This document shows, in pieces, positions 43,405 to 51,632 of a DNA stretch of 64,000 nucleotides. The stretch comes from Mucilaginibacter myungsuensis (GTDB lineage: Bacteria > Bacteroidota > Bacteroidia > Sphingobacteriales > Sphingobacteriaceae), in NCBI RefSeq assembly GCF_015222005.1, contig NZ_JADFFL010000001.1, forward strand, positions 682,001 through 746,000, given 5' to 3'. Each line of letters begins with the position of its first letter. Within the stretch, counting starts at the first letter, position 1. The notes beneath the pieces are model-generated. The model was not told the origin of the DNA. It saw only the letters and a program-made list of their open reading frames with translations, and searched no databases. The position numbers and the translations under genes were made by a program.

Positions 43405-43423
43405 TACTTGAGTGACTAAAAAC

Positions 43424-43446
43424 AAAAAAGCCGCTGACGCGGCTTT
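43424..43446 (-). terminator. Intrinsic terminator after rseP
   Basis: Arms AAAGCCGC (43428-43435) and GCGGCTTT (43439-43446) with a 4-base loop; on the minus strand the hairpin is followed by a T run (TTTTTTGT). It begins 24 bases beyond the rseP stop codon and ends that minus-strand gene chain. Confidence 0.8.
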
Positions 43447-43470
43447 CCTTTTATCAAATACGTTCAGTTA

Positions 43471-44808
43471 TTATTTCTTGAATAACTTCGTAATATCGTT
43501 TCCAAATACAAATACCATCAGCGATATCAGGATCACAAAGCCAACCAATTGGGCACGCTCCAAAAACTTATCGCTTAATGGTTTGCCTTTGATCATCTCA
43601 ATGATCAGGAACAGGGCATGGCCACCGTCCAATGCAGGGATCGGCAACAAATTCATCAAAGCTAAAGCCATACTCAGCAAGCCTACCAAGCTCCAGAATT
43701 TCACCCAGTCGATAGTAGAGCCGAACATTTGCGCCATTGCAACAGGGCCGCTCAATGCTTTATCAGCCCTTACTTCGCCTTTAAATAGCTTGCCTAAGCC
43801 TTGTGCATTTGCAGAAAAAGTACCCCAGGCACGTGAAGCACCAACAGGTAACGATTCGGCAAAGCCATATTTCTCCGTCTTGGTACCAGGGGTTTCCGGC
43901 GCTATACCAAAGCCACCATCAGCAAAACCTAACACGCCAAACTTGTTTACCTGGGTATTCAACTGTATTGGTTGGCCACTACGGTTGACAGTAAGCGTAG
44001 CCGACTTATTTTTAAACTGGCCCAGTTGCGCTTGTAACTGATCCAAAAATTGCACAGGTTTTCCGTTAACCGCCGTTACTGCGTCACCTTTTTTAAGGCC
44101 TGCTTTATGAGCGTAACTACCTGCGTTTACCGAATCTATCACTGTGCTTAAACGCGGGGTGACGAATGCTGAGATACCCAGGTCGGATATATCATTTAAG
44201 ATGTTACCGGGTACCTGAATGATCTTTTCTTCGCCATTACGGTTAACCGTTAATTGCGAGTTACCCATCAGCACCTTAGGACTGATGATATCCTCGTAAT
44301 GCTCTATCTTTTTGCCGTTAACAGCAACGATCTTATCGCCTGCCACCAAGCCAATGCGTGTACCGATCTTACCGGGAACAATTCCGTACTTCACATTGTC
44401 GTTAGGTACATAGGTCTCGCCGTATTTCAGGGTCAGCATCCAAAAGATGAAGATACCAAGAATGACGTTGACGATGATACCGCCCATCATCACGATCAAA
44501 CGCTGCCAGGCCGGTTTAGAGCGGAACTCCCAGGACTGTGGTTCGCCGGCCAACTGGTCAGTATCCATAGATTCGTCTATCATGCCGGCTATCTTCACAT
44601 AACCACCCAAAGGCAGCCAGCCAATGCCGTACTCAACCCCTTTAAAATTGAACTTTACTAAGCTAAAGTTCCATGCGTCGAAGAAAAGATAGAACTTTTC
44701 TACCTTGATACCGAAGGCACGGGCGGCCAAAAAGTGGCCCAATTCGTGTAAAATTACCAATATCGACAGGCCCAGTAACAGTTGGCCCACCATGATCACT
44801 ATATTCAT
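43471..44808 (-). CDS. rseP: Site-2 protease RseP (M50 zinc metalloprotease)
   Basis: Intramembrane zinc protease of 445 residues that cleaves transmembrane anti-sigma factors or signal peptide remnants. The HELGH motif lies at residues 21-25 in TM1, and the third ligand Asp is in LPIPALDGGH (about D394). Two PDZ domains lie between them (about 125-200 and 205-290, with GTRIGLVAGDKIVAVNGK and SYAHKAGLKKGDAVTAVNGK). The length fits the family. It follows dxr by 19 bases, a gene order common in bacteria. A strong terminator comes after it. Confidence 0.95.
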   Translation of the reverse strand: MNIVIMVGQLLLGLSILVILHELGHFLAARAFGIKVEKFYLFFDAWNFSLVKFNFKGVEYGIGWLPLGGYVKIAGMIDESMDTDQLAGEPQSWEFRSKPAWQRLIVMMGGIIVNVILGIFIFWMLTLKYGETYVPNDNVKYGIVPGKIGTRIGLVAGDKIVAVNGKKIEHYEDIISPKVLMGNSQLTVNRNGEEKIIQVPGNILNDISDLGISAFVTPRLSTVIDSVNAGSYAHKAGLKKGDAVTAVNGKPVQFLDQLQAQLGQFKNKSATLTVNRSGQPIQLNTQVNKFGVLGFADGGFGIAPETPGTKTEKYGFAESLPVGASRAWGTFSANAQGLGKLFKGEVRADKALSGPVAMAQMFGSTIDWVKFWSLVGLLSMALALMNLLPIPALDGGHALFLIIEMIKGKPLSDKFLERAQLVGFVILISLMVFVFGNDITKLFKK

Positions 44809-44827
44809 CCCTTGTTTTTAGTCTTTT

Positions 44828-46000
44828 TTATGCCTTAACAGCGCCGTATGCCGCTATCAAATTATCTGCTAATATGCGTGTTTCTTTGTCAGTATTCAAA
44901 TGGTCATCTAAAGTAGGCGACGGAATGTGCGGCATACGTTCCATGCAGGTCTCTATCACATCGCTCATTCCTAAAAAGCCAACCTTATCCTTCAAAAATC
45001 CGGCGACCGCGACCTCATTGGCCGCGTTGATGATGCAAGGCATATTGCCGCCCATATCTAAAGCCTTGTACGCTAAAGATAAGTTACGGAAATTGGCCAT
45101 GTCCGGTTGTTCGAAGGTAAGATTCGGGTAATCGGTAAAGCTAAAACGCTTAAAGTCCGTTTTTATGCGGTCGGGGTAAGTTAAGGCGTATTGGATAGGT
45201 AGTTTCATATCCGGCAAGCCCAATTGCGCCTTAATAGAACCATCGGTAAACTGCACCAGCGAGTGAATTATGGATTGCGGATGCACGATCACCTCTATCT
45301 GATCGGCCGACAGATCAAATAGCCATTTAGCTTCGATCACTTCCAAACCCTTATTCATCAACGAAGCCGAATCGATGGTGATCTTGGCCCCCATCACCCA
45401 GTTAGGATGTTTTAAAGCGGCCTCGCGGGTAACGTTGGCCAAAAACTGAGCATCCTTACCGCGGAACGGTCCGCCAGACGCAGTCAGGATGATCTTCTCT
45501 ATGGGATTATGGTCTTCACCAGCCAGGCATTGAAAGATGGCAGAATGTTCAGAATCGACCGGTAGGATCTTTACGTTATGTTGCTTGGCCAAAGAGGTGA
45601 CAATATCACCTGCGACTACCAAAGTTTCTTTGTTCGCCAAGGCTATGTCCTTACCTGCCTTAATGGCGGCTATGGTCGGCTCCAGTCCGGAAAACCCTAC
45701 CATAGCTGTTAGGACGACATCGATGTGCTCGTCGCTTACCGCATTACAAATGGCTTGGTTGCCCGCAAGCACTTGCACATCTGTGTTGCTTAGCGCTTCT
45801 TTTACGATTTGATATTTCTGCTCGTCGCAAATAATAGCATAGGCCGGCTTAAATTTAAGTGACTGTGCGATCAGCAGATCGGCATTACTGTAGGCGGTAA
45901 GCACATAGGCACGGAACAGCGAAGGGTTCTCTTCGATCACCTCCAGCGTTTGCGTACCAATGCTCCCGGTGGAGCCTAAAATGGCTATATTCTTTATCAA
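44828..46000 (-). CDS. dxr: 1-deoxy-D-xylulose 5-phosphate reductoisomerase
   Basis: Second enzyme of the MEP isoprenoid pathway, making 2-C-methyl-D-erythritol 4-phosphate with NADPH. The N-terminal Rossmann motif is ILGSTGSIGTQTLEVI, the NADPH region has ANKETLVVAGDIV, metal and substrate residues are in LPVDSEHSAIFQCL, and the flexible loop has ASGGPFRG and HPNWVMGAKITID. At 390 residues it is full length. The MEP pathway supplies undecaprenyl phosphate, the carrier for glycan assembly, but the link to the EPS locus here is only general. Gaps to both neighbours are below 20 bases. Confidence 0.97.
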   Translation of the reverse strand: MIKNIAILGSTGSIGTQTLEVIEENPSLFRAYVLTAYSNADLLIAQSLKFKPAYAIICDEQKYQIVKEALSNTDVQVLAGNQAICNAVSDEHIDVVLTAMVGFSGLEPTIAAIKAGKDIALANKETLVVAGDIVTSLAKQHNVKILPVDSEHSAIFQCLAGEDHNPIEKIILTASGGPFRGKDAQFLANVTREAALKHPNWVMGAKITIDSASLMNKGLEVIEAKWLFDLSADQIEVIVHPQSIIHSLVQFTDGSIKAQLGLPDMKLPIQYALTYPDRIKTDFKRFSFTDYPNLTFEQPDMANFRNLSLAYKALDMGGNMPCIINAANEVAVAGFLKDKVGFLGMSDVIETCMERMPHIPSPTLDDHLNTDKETRILADNLIAAYGAVKA

Positions 46001-46016
46001 TTTATTTCCTATTCTA

Positions 46017-46541
46017 TTACTTTATCGTAAGCAAGCTACGTTTAAATATGCCCGACCACTTGCTTAAAAATGCAACCGGCAATTGTTTTTGCTTAATGGC
46101 CACAAAGTTAACGAACAACGCCGACTTGCCCTGTACCACATAATACAATTGCGACTCGGGTTTGGGATTGCCCACAAACGATGGCGACTCTATTTTGAAC
46201 AGCACCCATTTGTAACCCATAGTGGTGTTTTGTTCCAACACCGTCAGCTTAGGGTTCATCGCCCTTTTTTGTGTCTGCAGATATAGCTTGTTAGGCGCAT
46301 CCGTAATCGGCATTTGCACACCTTTCATCACAAGCATTGACCCAATTATACTCCAGTTATTAATGGTCTCGTTACCCGGGACTATCTCTACCAATTGCTG
46401 GGTTCCGCTTTGCTGGTTGGATCCTATCTTCCATTTATACTCTTCGGGCCAAAATATCTTCAGCGTTTCGTTTTTCGGTTGTGCCGATACGCCGGATACC
46501 CCGGCCATCAGTATCAGGATAGATGCAAAAATGTTTTTCAT
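46017..46541 (-). CDS. Exported protein of unknown function
   Basis: Protein of 174 residues with a clear signal peptide (cleavage near VSA-Q, residue 20). The mature part has no domain I recognise; it is basic, with IFWPEEYKWKIGSNQQSGTQ near the start and aromatic residues spread throughout. It sits between dxr and the GH3-like gene, with gaps of 16 and 13 bases, and is probably co-transcribed with them. The conserved position rather than the sequence may be the best clue to its role. Confidence 0.7.
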   Translation of the reverse strand: MKNIFASILILMAGVSGVSAQPKNETLKIFWPEEYKWKIGSNQQSGTQQLVEIVPGNETINNWSIIGSMLVMKGVQMPITDAPNKLYLQTQKRAMNPKLTVLEQNTTMGYKWVLFKIESPSFVGNPKPESQLYYVVQGKSALFVNFVAIKQKQLPVAFLSKWSGIFKRSLLTIK

Positions 46542-46554
46542 GCATCAAACACCG

Positions 46555-48045
46555 CTATAACCTTGCCAATTCCTCCGCTATCTTTCTGTCGTTACTTAAG
46601 CGCGGCATTTTGTTCTGTCCGCCAAGCTTGCCCTGGCTACGCATGTAGTTAATAAAGGTATCCTTTTTTAAGGATGAGACTACCAAAGGGCGTAATATGT
46701 TACCAGTGATGAGGTCGGCGTAGTAAATATTTTTTTGTTGAAGAGCGGTATCGACCTTTAGCGCAAAGGCATCCATATCGGCGGGTTCGTTACCAAACTC
46801 GATGAACCACTCGTGATAAGGCAGACCTTCAGCTGGCGTCACTTGTGGGGCGACAGTGAACTCTACCACATCCACACCTTCGGCTTTGGCTACGCTCATC
46901 AGTGCATGCTCCACCTCCTCGCCTATCACATGTTCGCCAAAGGCGGAAATGTAATGCTTGATGCGGCCTGTCACCAGGATGCGGTATGGATCTTTAGATA
47001 CGAACTTGATCATGTCGCCAATACTATATCCCCATAGGCCTGCGTTGGTATTCAGGATCAGCGCGTAGTTCTGATTCAACTCCACCTCGGCAAGGCTTAG
47101 GCGGGTCGGCTTTTCGTTATGATATTCATCCGCCGGGATAAATTCGTAGAACATGCCTGCATCACAAAGTAAAAGCAAGCTTTTATCTTTCTGCGAATCC
47201 TGAAAGGCAATGAACCCTTCGGATGCCGGGTAGGTCTCGATCGTGTCGATACCAAAACCGATACTTTCCTCTATTCGCGCACGATAAGGTTCGTAATTCA
47301 CCCCGCCGTAAACGAACAATTTGAAATTCGGAAAAATATCTTTGATCTTTTTACCACCAGCCTTAGCTGAAAGCCTGTCAAAATACATTTGGCACCAGGG
47401 TGGTATTCCGCTAATTAGGCGCATATCTTCGGTAAAGGTCTCGTTCACGATCGCGTCTACCTTTTCTTCCCAATCCTCGATACAGTTGACATCATAACTT
47501 GGCAAACGGTTCTTTTGCAGATAAGCAGGGACGTGATGCGCTACAATACCCGACAATCGACCGACTTTAATGCCTGCTTTCTGACTTAACACCGGACTAC
47601 CCTGAAGGAAAATAAGTTTGCCATCTACAAAGTCGGCTTTGCCGGTCTCGTGAATGTAATTTAAAAGAGCATTACGGGCAGCTTTGATATGCTCGGGCAT
47701 GCTCTCTTTACTGAGCGGTATATATTTAACTCCCGATGTGGTGCCCGAAGTTTTAGCTAAATATTCAGGCTTACCAGGCCAGATTACACCAGCTTCTCCG
47801 CCTACCATACGGTCAATGTACGGGCGAAGATCTTCGTAATCGCGGATAGGGACGTGTTGCTTAAAATCTTGATAAGAACTGATGTTCCCGAATTGATGAT
47901 CCTGGCCGAAGGCAGTATGTTTAGCTTGCGATATCAGTTTTTTGAAGGTGGCTTGTTGCAGGTTAACGGCGTTCTTACGCAAGTGGTTAAGCTCTCTGCT
48001 CACCACCGCCGCAAATACCTTACTCAAAAAAGCCTTCAGTCCCAT
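46555..48045 (-). CDS. GH3 auxin-responsive-like acyl adenylase/ligase
   Basis: Protein of 496 residues of the GH3 family, a branch of the acyl-adenylate-forming enzymes. Motifs are LAKTSGTTSGVKYIPLSKES (phosphate loop), YPASEGFIAFQ, and SIGDMIKFVS with GRIKHYISAFGEHV, the C-terminal hinge. Plant GH3 proteins join amino acids to auxin or jasmonate through an adenylate. Bacterial homologues, frequent in Bacteroidota, have no settled substrate. It lies 9 bases after a membrane-protein gene and upstream of the secreted protein and dxr, a chain that suggests envelope lipid or carrier work, but this is inference. Confidence 0.88.
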   Translation of the reverse strand: MGLKAFLSKVFAAVVSRELNHLRKNAVNLQQATFKKLISQAKHTAFGQDHQFGNISSYQDFKQHVPIRDYEDLRPYIDRMVGGEAGVIWPGKPEYLAKTSGTTSGVKYIPLSKESMPEHIKAARNALLNYIHETGKADFVDGKLIFLQGSPVLSQKAGIKVGRLSGIVAHHVPAYLQKNRLPSYDVNCIEDWEEKVDAIVNETFTEDMRLISGIPPWCQMYFDRLSAKAGGKKIKDIFPNFKLFVYGGVNYEPYRARIEESIGFGIDTIETYPASEGFIAFQDSQKDKSLLLLCDAGMFYEFIPADEYHNEKPTRLSLAEVELNQNYALILNTNAGLWGYSIGDMIKFVSKDPYRILVTGRIKHYISAFGEHVIGEEVEHALMSVAKAEGVDVVEFTVAPQVTPAEGLPYHEWFIEFGNEPADMDAFALKVDTALQQKNIYYADLITGNILRPLVVSSLKKDTFINYMRSQGKLGGQNKMPRLSNDRKIAEELARL

Positions 48046-48054
48046 AACAGATAT

Positions 48055-48768
48055 TTAGTTGGTCTCTGAAAGGTCGTCGTCCACATCCTGGTGACTGTAA
48101 ACCAATTTGCGGTAAGTGACCACCAAGATGATGTTCACCAGCGGATAAGTAATGATCAAACCAACAAATAGTGCTGCCAGCCCTAAAAATATTAGGCCGA
48201 TGCTAATAAGCAAGATCAGGATGATCTTGGTTATGTTGCCTTTTGTGATGACGAAACTTTGCCCCAATGATTCGAACGGACCCGAGTCTTCGTCGACGAT
48301 AAAACAGACGCAGAACATGAAACGTAGCGCCAAATAAAGCAAGGTCACTACACCTACAAATTGGGCTACAGCTTGTGTGGCCGGGTAATTGATCAGCTTA
48401 TCTACTACAAAGAAATTATAGGTTGTGACAATAAAAGCAAATATCAAACTGATAGCGATATAGCTAAGTACCATTCTTATTTTGGGGATAAGCTGAGAGA
48501 ACTCGAATTCGTAGTATTCGCTATCGATCAACGTAAATATCAATTTGTAAAGCCCGAGTGTGGTATAACCCTGCATGAGCAGCAGCAAGAAAAACAGTAT
48601 CAATTGCAGCGTCAAGTCCGAAGTGGCACTGTAGATAAAGTTGACCGCTTGGATAACACCCAACAGCACTACCACCAATGTAGAGTAAACGATGATGGTG
48701 ACAAAGTTCCTTTTTATGATACTCCAGGCAGTAGATATCGTATCTGCAATGGAAAAGGGGTGATACAT
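48055..48768 (-). CDS. Polytopic membrane protein of unknown function
   Basis: Protein of 237 residues with about six hydrophobic segments and short loops. The N-terminus MYHPFSIADTISTAWSIIKR and the text DEDSGPFESLGQSFVITKGN resemble a broad group of Bacteroidota membrane proteins with an amphipathic start, similar in layout to the membrane domain found with glycerophosphodiesterases. No catalytic motif is seen. It lies 9 bases after the GT2 gene and 9 bases before the GH3-like gene, so co-expression is likely. I do not recognise a specific function. Confidence 0.7.
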   Translation of the reverse strand: MYHPFSIADTISTAWSIIKRNFVTIIVYSTLVVVLLGVIQAVNFIYSATSDLTLQLILFFLLLLMQGYTTLGLYKLIFTLIDSEYYEFEFSQLIPKIRMVLSYIAISLIFAFIVTTYNFFVVDKLINYPATQAVAQFVGVVTLLYLALRFMFCVCFIVDEDSGPFESLGQSFVITKGNITKIILILLISIGLIFLGLAALFVGLIITYPLVNIILVVTYRKLVYSHQDVDDDLSETN

Positions 48769-48777
48769 AGATAATAT

Positions 48778-49749
48778 TTAGTTTCTTTTCAGTACGATGC
48801 GTTTCCAAAAGTCTTGCATAAAGCCCAGACCGTAAGCTACCAACTGTATATATGATGCTATTATACTCAAAAATGCGATTTTTAACGACTTGTTTTTGAC
48901 CAAAGCGTGAAAAAATATCAACAAGGTGATAAGAATTAAGAAAGCATTGGCTAACAAAGCTATTTGCCACCTAAATATGTTAGCAACTATACTAAATATC
49001 AGCCCCACGGTAAATGCCGCCGGGAAAAAGTGTACCGCCTTTAGCGTATCCGGGAAAAATTTAGTGATGTTGACCCTTGCCCTGCCAAAAAAATGCAGTT
49101 GTTTATAGAACTGAAAAAAGCTGGTGCGGCGTTTATGGTAAACCTTGGCATCAGGTATCAGACCGATCTTAAAACCATGGCTGTGGATACGGATACTGTA
49201 CTCGATATCCTCGCCCAAACGGGTAATGATAAATCCACCGACTGTCTCCCATACCTTGCGCGATAAGCCCATATTAAAGCTACGCGGATGGAACTGCCCA
49301 CCTATCTTTTGCTTATTACCGCGTATTCCGCCCGTAGTGAACGGCGATGTCATCGCATAGCTGATCGCTTTCTGCACCGGCGTGAAAGATGAGTGCGCGG
49401 CATCAGGCCCACCAAAAGCATCGAGGTAATTTGCAGCAAGATTGTCGGCAACGATCTCCAGGTAGTGTTTCGGGATCAGGCAGTCCGAATCGAAGATGAT
49501 AAAATAATCGCCCATGGCCCGCTCAAAGCCAAAATTGCGACTAAAGCCCTGGCCTGAATTGGGCTTTACAAAATATTTAACGTCGAGCTGGTTGGCAAAG
49601 CTCTCTACAATATCCTTAGCGTCATTGGTGGATCCATCCTCTATCACCAATACCTCAAAACGGGTATAGGTCTGCCTGGTCAAGCTGTAAAGTAATTCCT
49701 TTATCTCTTGCGGGCGGTTATATAGTGGTATGATGATGGAGAAAAACAT
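48778..49749 (-). CDS. Membrane-associated family 2 glycosyltransferase
   Basis: GT-A glycosyltransferase of 323 residues with FSIIIPLYNRPQEI, VIEDGSTND, GQGFSRNFGFERA and FDSDCLIPKHYL. Residues about 185-210 have the ED motif (RLGEDIEYSIRIH) expected for the catalytic base. Two or three hydrophobic segments in the last 90 residues anchor it to the membrane, as in MtfB- or cellulose synthase-like GT2 enzymes. It follows a second GT2 gene across a 103-base gap that holds a long imperfect palindrome. Its start is ATG, 7 bases from that palindrome. Confidence 0.85.
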   Translation of the reverse strand: MFFSIIIPLYNRPQEIKELLYSLTRQTYTRFEVLVIEDGSTNDAKDIVESFANQLDVKYFVKPNSGQGFSRNFGFERAMGDYFIIFDSDCLIPKHYLEIVADNLAANYLDAFGGPDAAHSSFTPVQKAISYAMTSPFTTGGIRGNKQKIGGQFHPRSFNMGLSRKVWETVGGFIITRLGEDIEYSIRIHSHGFKIGLIPDAKVYHKRRTSFFQFYKQLHFFGRARVNITKFFPDTLKAVHFFPAAFTVGLIFSIVANIFRWQIALLANAFLILITLLIFFHALVKNKSLKIAFLSIIASYIQLVAYGLGFMQDFWKRIVLKRN

Positions 49750-49756
49750 TCTTGTA

Positions 49757-49850
49757 TTAGATGTGAGACTTGAGATATGAGATATGAGACACTTTGTTAG
49801 TTATGAGATAGGACATTTCGCAAATCTCATATCTAACGTCTCGTATCTAA
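49757..49850. repeat. Long imperfect palindrome between two GT2 genes
   Basis: Left arm 49757-49783 and right arm 49824-49850 are 27 bases each and match as inverted repeats at 23 positions: TTAGATgtGAGACttG... against TTAGATacGAGACgtT..., both ending in ATATGAGAT. Inside, TATGAGAT (49802-49809) can also pair with ATCTCATA (49824-49831), giving an alternative hairpin. GAGATAT-type units are repeated in the left arm. The element fills the whole intergenic space, from 3 bases after one stop codon to 7 bases before the next start. It looks like a dispersed intergenic palindromic repeat; I recall similar GAGATATGAGA repeats in Pedobacter-type genomes but cannot verify it. Confidence 0.7.
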
Positions 49851-49852
49851 AT

Positions 49853-50821
49853 TCAAACTTCCTCGGCTATTTGATAATTATTGCGGTCGTTGCCGTTGCG
49901 GGCTACCAGTTCGGCTACAAAGCCGGTCAGGAATAACATAAAGCCGATCACTACAGCCACTAACGCTATGTAGAATAATGGCTGTTCGGTCACTTCACGA
50001 TATTGTACGGACAGATGATATTTTTCATTACGGTAGATAATGACCTTTTTCTCTGCTATCACCCATATCATACTCACAAATCCGGTCAGGAAACTCAATA
50101 CCCCCATCGCACCAAAAAAATGCATAGGGCGTTTGCCAAATTTACCGACAAAGAATATCGACAACAGATCCAGGAAACCGTTAACGAATCTGGCCATACC
50201 AAACTTGGTTGTTCCATATTTACGGGCGCGGTGTTCTACCACCTGCTCGCCTATTTTGGTGAAGCCCGCCCATTTAGCCAGCACGGGAATGTAGCGGTGC
50301 ATTTCGCCATACACTTCTATATTCTTCACCACAGCGTGACGATAGGCTTTAAGGCCGCAATTAAAATCGTGCAGGTTATCTATACCGCTCATTTTGCGGG
50401 TAGCGGCATTAAATAATTTTGTAGGGATGGTTTTAGTAAGCGGATCATAGCGTTTAGCCTTCCAGCCCGATACCAGATCGTATTTATCGTTAACAATGCT
50501 GCTATACAGGGCAGGTATCTCGTCGGGGCTATCTTGCAGGTCGGCATCCATGGTTATCACCACATTGCCCCGCGCTGCCGCGAAACCTGTATTTAAGGCC
50601 GCAGATTTACCATAGTTGCGCCTAAAACGTATACCGACAAGAAAAGGGTTACTTTCTTTCAGCTCAACTATTTTTTCCCAAGAACCATCTTTGCTGCCAT
50701 CGTCAACCAGGATAACTTCATAACTATAACCGTTATCCTGCATTACGCGGGCTATCCATGCGGTAAGTTCGGGCAATGATTCAACCTCGTTAAATAAAGG
50801 TACTACTACAGATATATCCAT
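49853..50821 (-). CDS. Polyprenyl-phosphate glycosyltransferase (ArnC/GtrB/DPM1-like GT2)
   Basis: GT2 enzyme of 322 residues that would load a sugar onto undecaprenyl phosphate. It has ISVVVPLFNEVESLPEL, VDDGSKDGSW, RFRRNYGKSAALNTGF and MDADLQDSPDEI, the full signature of the dolichol-phosphate mannosyltransferase/ArnC group, and KYGTTKFGMARFVNGFLDL before the membrane part. Two C-terminal transmembrane segments (about 230-258 and 275-305) match GtrB/ArnC. Such donors feed periplasmic glycosyltransferases that modify lipid A, O-antigen or proteins. A minus-strand terminator-like hairpin lies upstream of it. Confidence 0.9.
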   Translation of the reverse strand: MDISVVVPLFNEVESLPELTAWIARVMQDNGYSYEVILVDDGSKDGSWEKIVELKESNPFLVGIRFRRNYGKSAALNTGFAAARGNVVITMDADLQDSPDEIPALYSSIVNDKYDLVSGWKAKRYDPLTKTIPTKLFNAATRKMSGIDNLHDFNCGLKAYRHAVVKNIEVYGEMHRYIPVLAKWAGFTKIGEQVVEHRARKYGTTKFGMARFVNGFLDLLSIFFVGKFGKRPMHFFGAMGVLSFLTGFVSMIWVIAEKKVIIYRNEKYHLSVQYREVTEQPLFYIALVAVVIGFMLFLTGFVAELVARNGNDRNNYQIAEEV

Positions 50822-50873
50822 TTAAACACAAATGGGTGGCTCAGGTCAAACTCCTCCACCTTGGGGCAAAAAT

Positions 50874-50906
50874 ATAAAAAAACCTGCTATATTATCATAG
50901 CAGGTT
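50874..50906 (-). terminator. Intrinsic terminator after the Big2-like lipoprotein gene
   Basis: Arms AACCTGCTAT (50881-50890) and ATAGCAGGTT (50897-50906) with a 6-base loop. On the minus strand the hairpin is followed by a run of T residues. It lies about 170 bases past the minus-strand gene ending at 51078 and separates it from the GT2 gene. The 150 bases between hairpin and gene are AT-rich with no further feature. Confidence 0.7.
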
Positions 50907-51077
50907 GTATAACGGGATACGCAATGTTTAATTATTAGTGTTATTGACCGGCCTTCTTTTGATCAAGGTGATCTTAAAAATAAAAAAATAAAAAAATTAA
51001 ATTTTAACGAACCTTTTTAAAAACCTGCCGTAAAAAGAGATAGAACAAAAGAAACAAACAGGGGAATGGGAACTCAA

Positions 51078-51407
51078 CTATTGAACGATAACGCAAAGCT
51101 TACCACCGGTAGCGCTGTTTTTATCTTTGATAGAGACCCAAGCCTTACCGGTTTTTTTAGCGGCAAGATAACCATCGGAGGTAACAGAGGCAACAGATGT
51201 GTCGGTCGACTTCCAATCAACAGCGATAGAGCTAAAAACAGCCGGGGCAAATACGGGATCAAGCTGGACAGAACGGCCTGCTTCAACTTTTAAAGTGTCC
51301 GACTTAAAAGATATACTTTTAAGCACAACTTCTGTACCATCTTCTTTTGTGCAACCTATAATAAGGGCACAAGAAAGGATCAAGATCCCCAAAATTCCGT
51401 TCTTCAC
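51078..51407 (-). CDS. Small lipoprotein with one Ig-like (Big2) domain
   Basis: Lipoprotein of 109 residues: signal peptide with lipobox LIIGC (Cys19), then a single bacterial Ig-like group 2 domain (about 30-108). Typical Big2 text is SDTLKVEAGRSVQLDPVF, VDWKSTDTSVASVTSDG and KKTGKAWVSIKD. Such domains serve as surface adhesion or spacer modules; a lone one on a lipid anchor is unusual but known. The start is GTG. Two inverted repeats lie just upstream (51420-51476). The gene stands alone between two terminators. Confidence 0.8.
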   Translation of the reverse strand: MKNGILGILILSCALIIGCTKEDGTEVVLKSISFKSDTLKVEAGRSVQLDPVFAPAVFSSIAVDWKSTDTSVASVTSDGYLAAKKTGKAWVSIKDKNSATGGKLCVIVQ

Positions 51408-51419
51408 TGTGATGTTGGC

Positions 51420-51476
51420 GTTATAATTGGTAATTATTATAACATATTTTAATACGTAAAAATGGAGCTTTTACGT
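51420..51476. promoter_or_regulatory. Two adjacent inverted repeats upstream of the Big2 lipoprotein
   Basis: First repeat: GTTATAAT (51420-51427) and ATTATAAC (51436-51443), 8-base loop. Second: ACGTAAAA (51454-51461) and TTTTACGT (51469-51476), 7-base loop. Both have perfect 8-base arms and lie 13-69 bases upstream of the minus-strand GTG start at 51407. They may be operators or leader hairpins. No T run follows, so they are not terminators. Confidence 0.4.
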
Positions 51477-51550
51477 GAACTTGCCAATATAAGTTCAAAA
51501 ATAATCATTCCTAAAAGTTTTAATCACTCATTATCAACCTTTTAAATAAT

Positions 51551-51581
51551 AAAGCGGGGCATCAATTGATGCCCTGCTTTT
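51551..51581 (-). terminator. Intrinsic terminator after clpB
   Basis: Stem of 15 pairs, AAAGCGGGGCATCAA (51551-51565) with TTGATGCCCTGCTTT (51566-51580), one G-T pair, practically no loop beyond the central AATT, flanked by T-rich sequence on the minus strand. It lies 52 bases past the clpB stop codon. It may act in both directions. Confidence 0.7.
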
Positions 51582-51632
51582 GACTTACTCATTTAAGTAA
51601 GATATTTTATTGCTTAATATGTAATAATTTAA

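Noticed and set aside
43412..44041. 209-codon plus-strand frame
   Set aside because: Antisense to rseP, which is unmistakable (HELGH, PDZ, LDGGH); a shadow frame.
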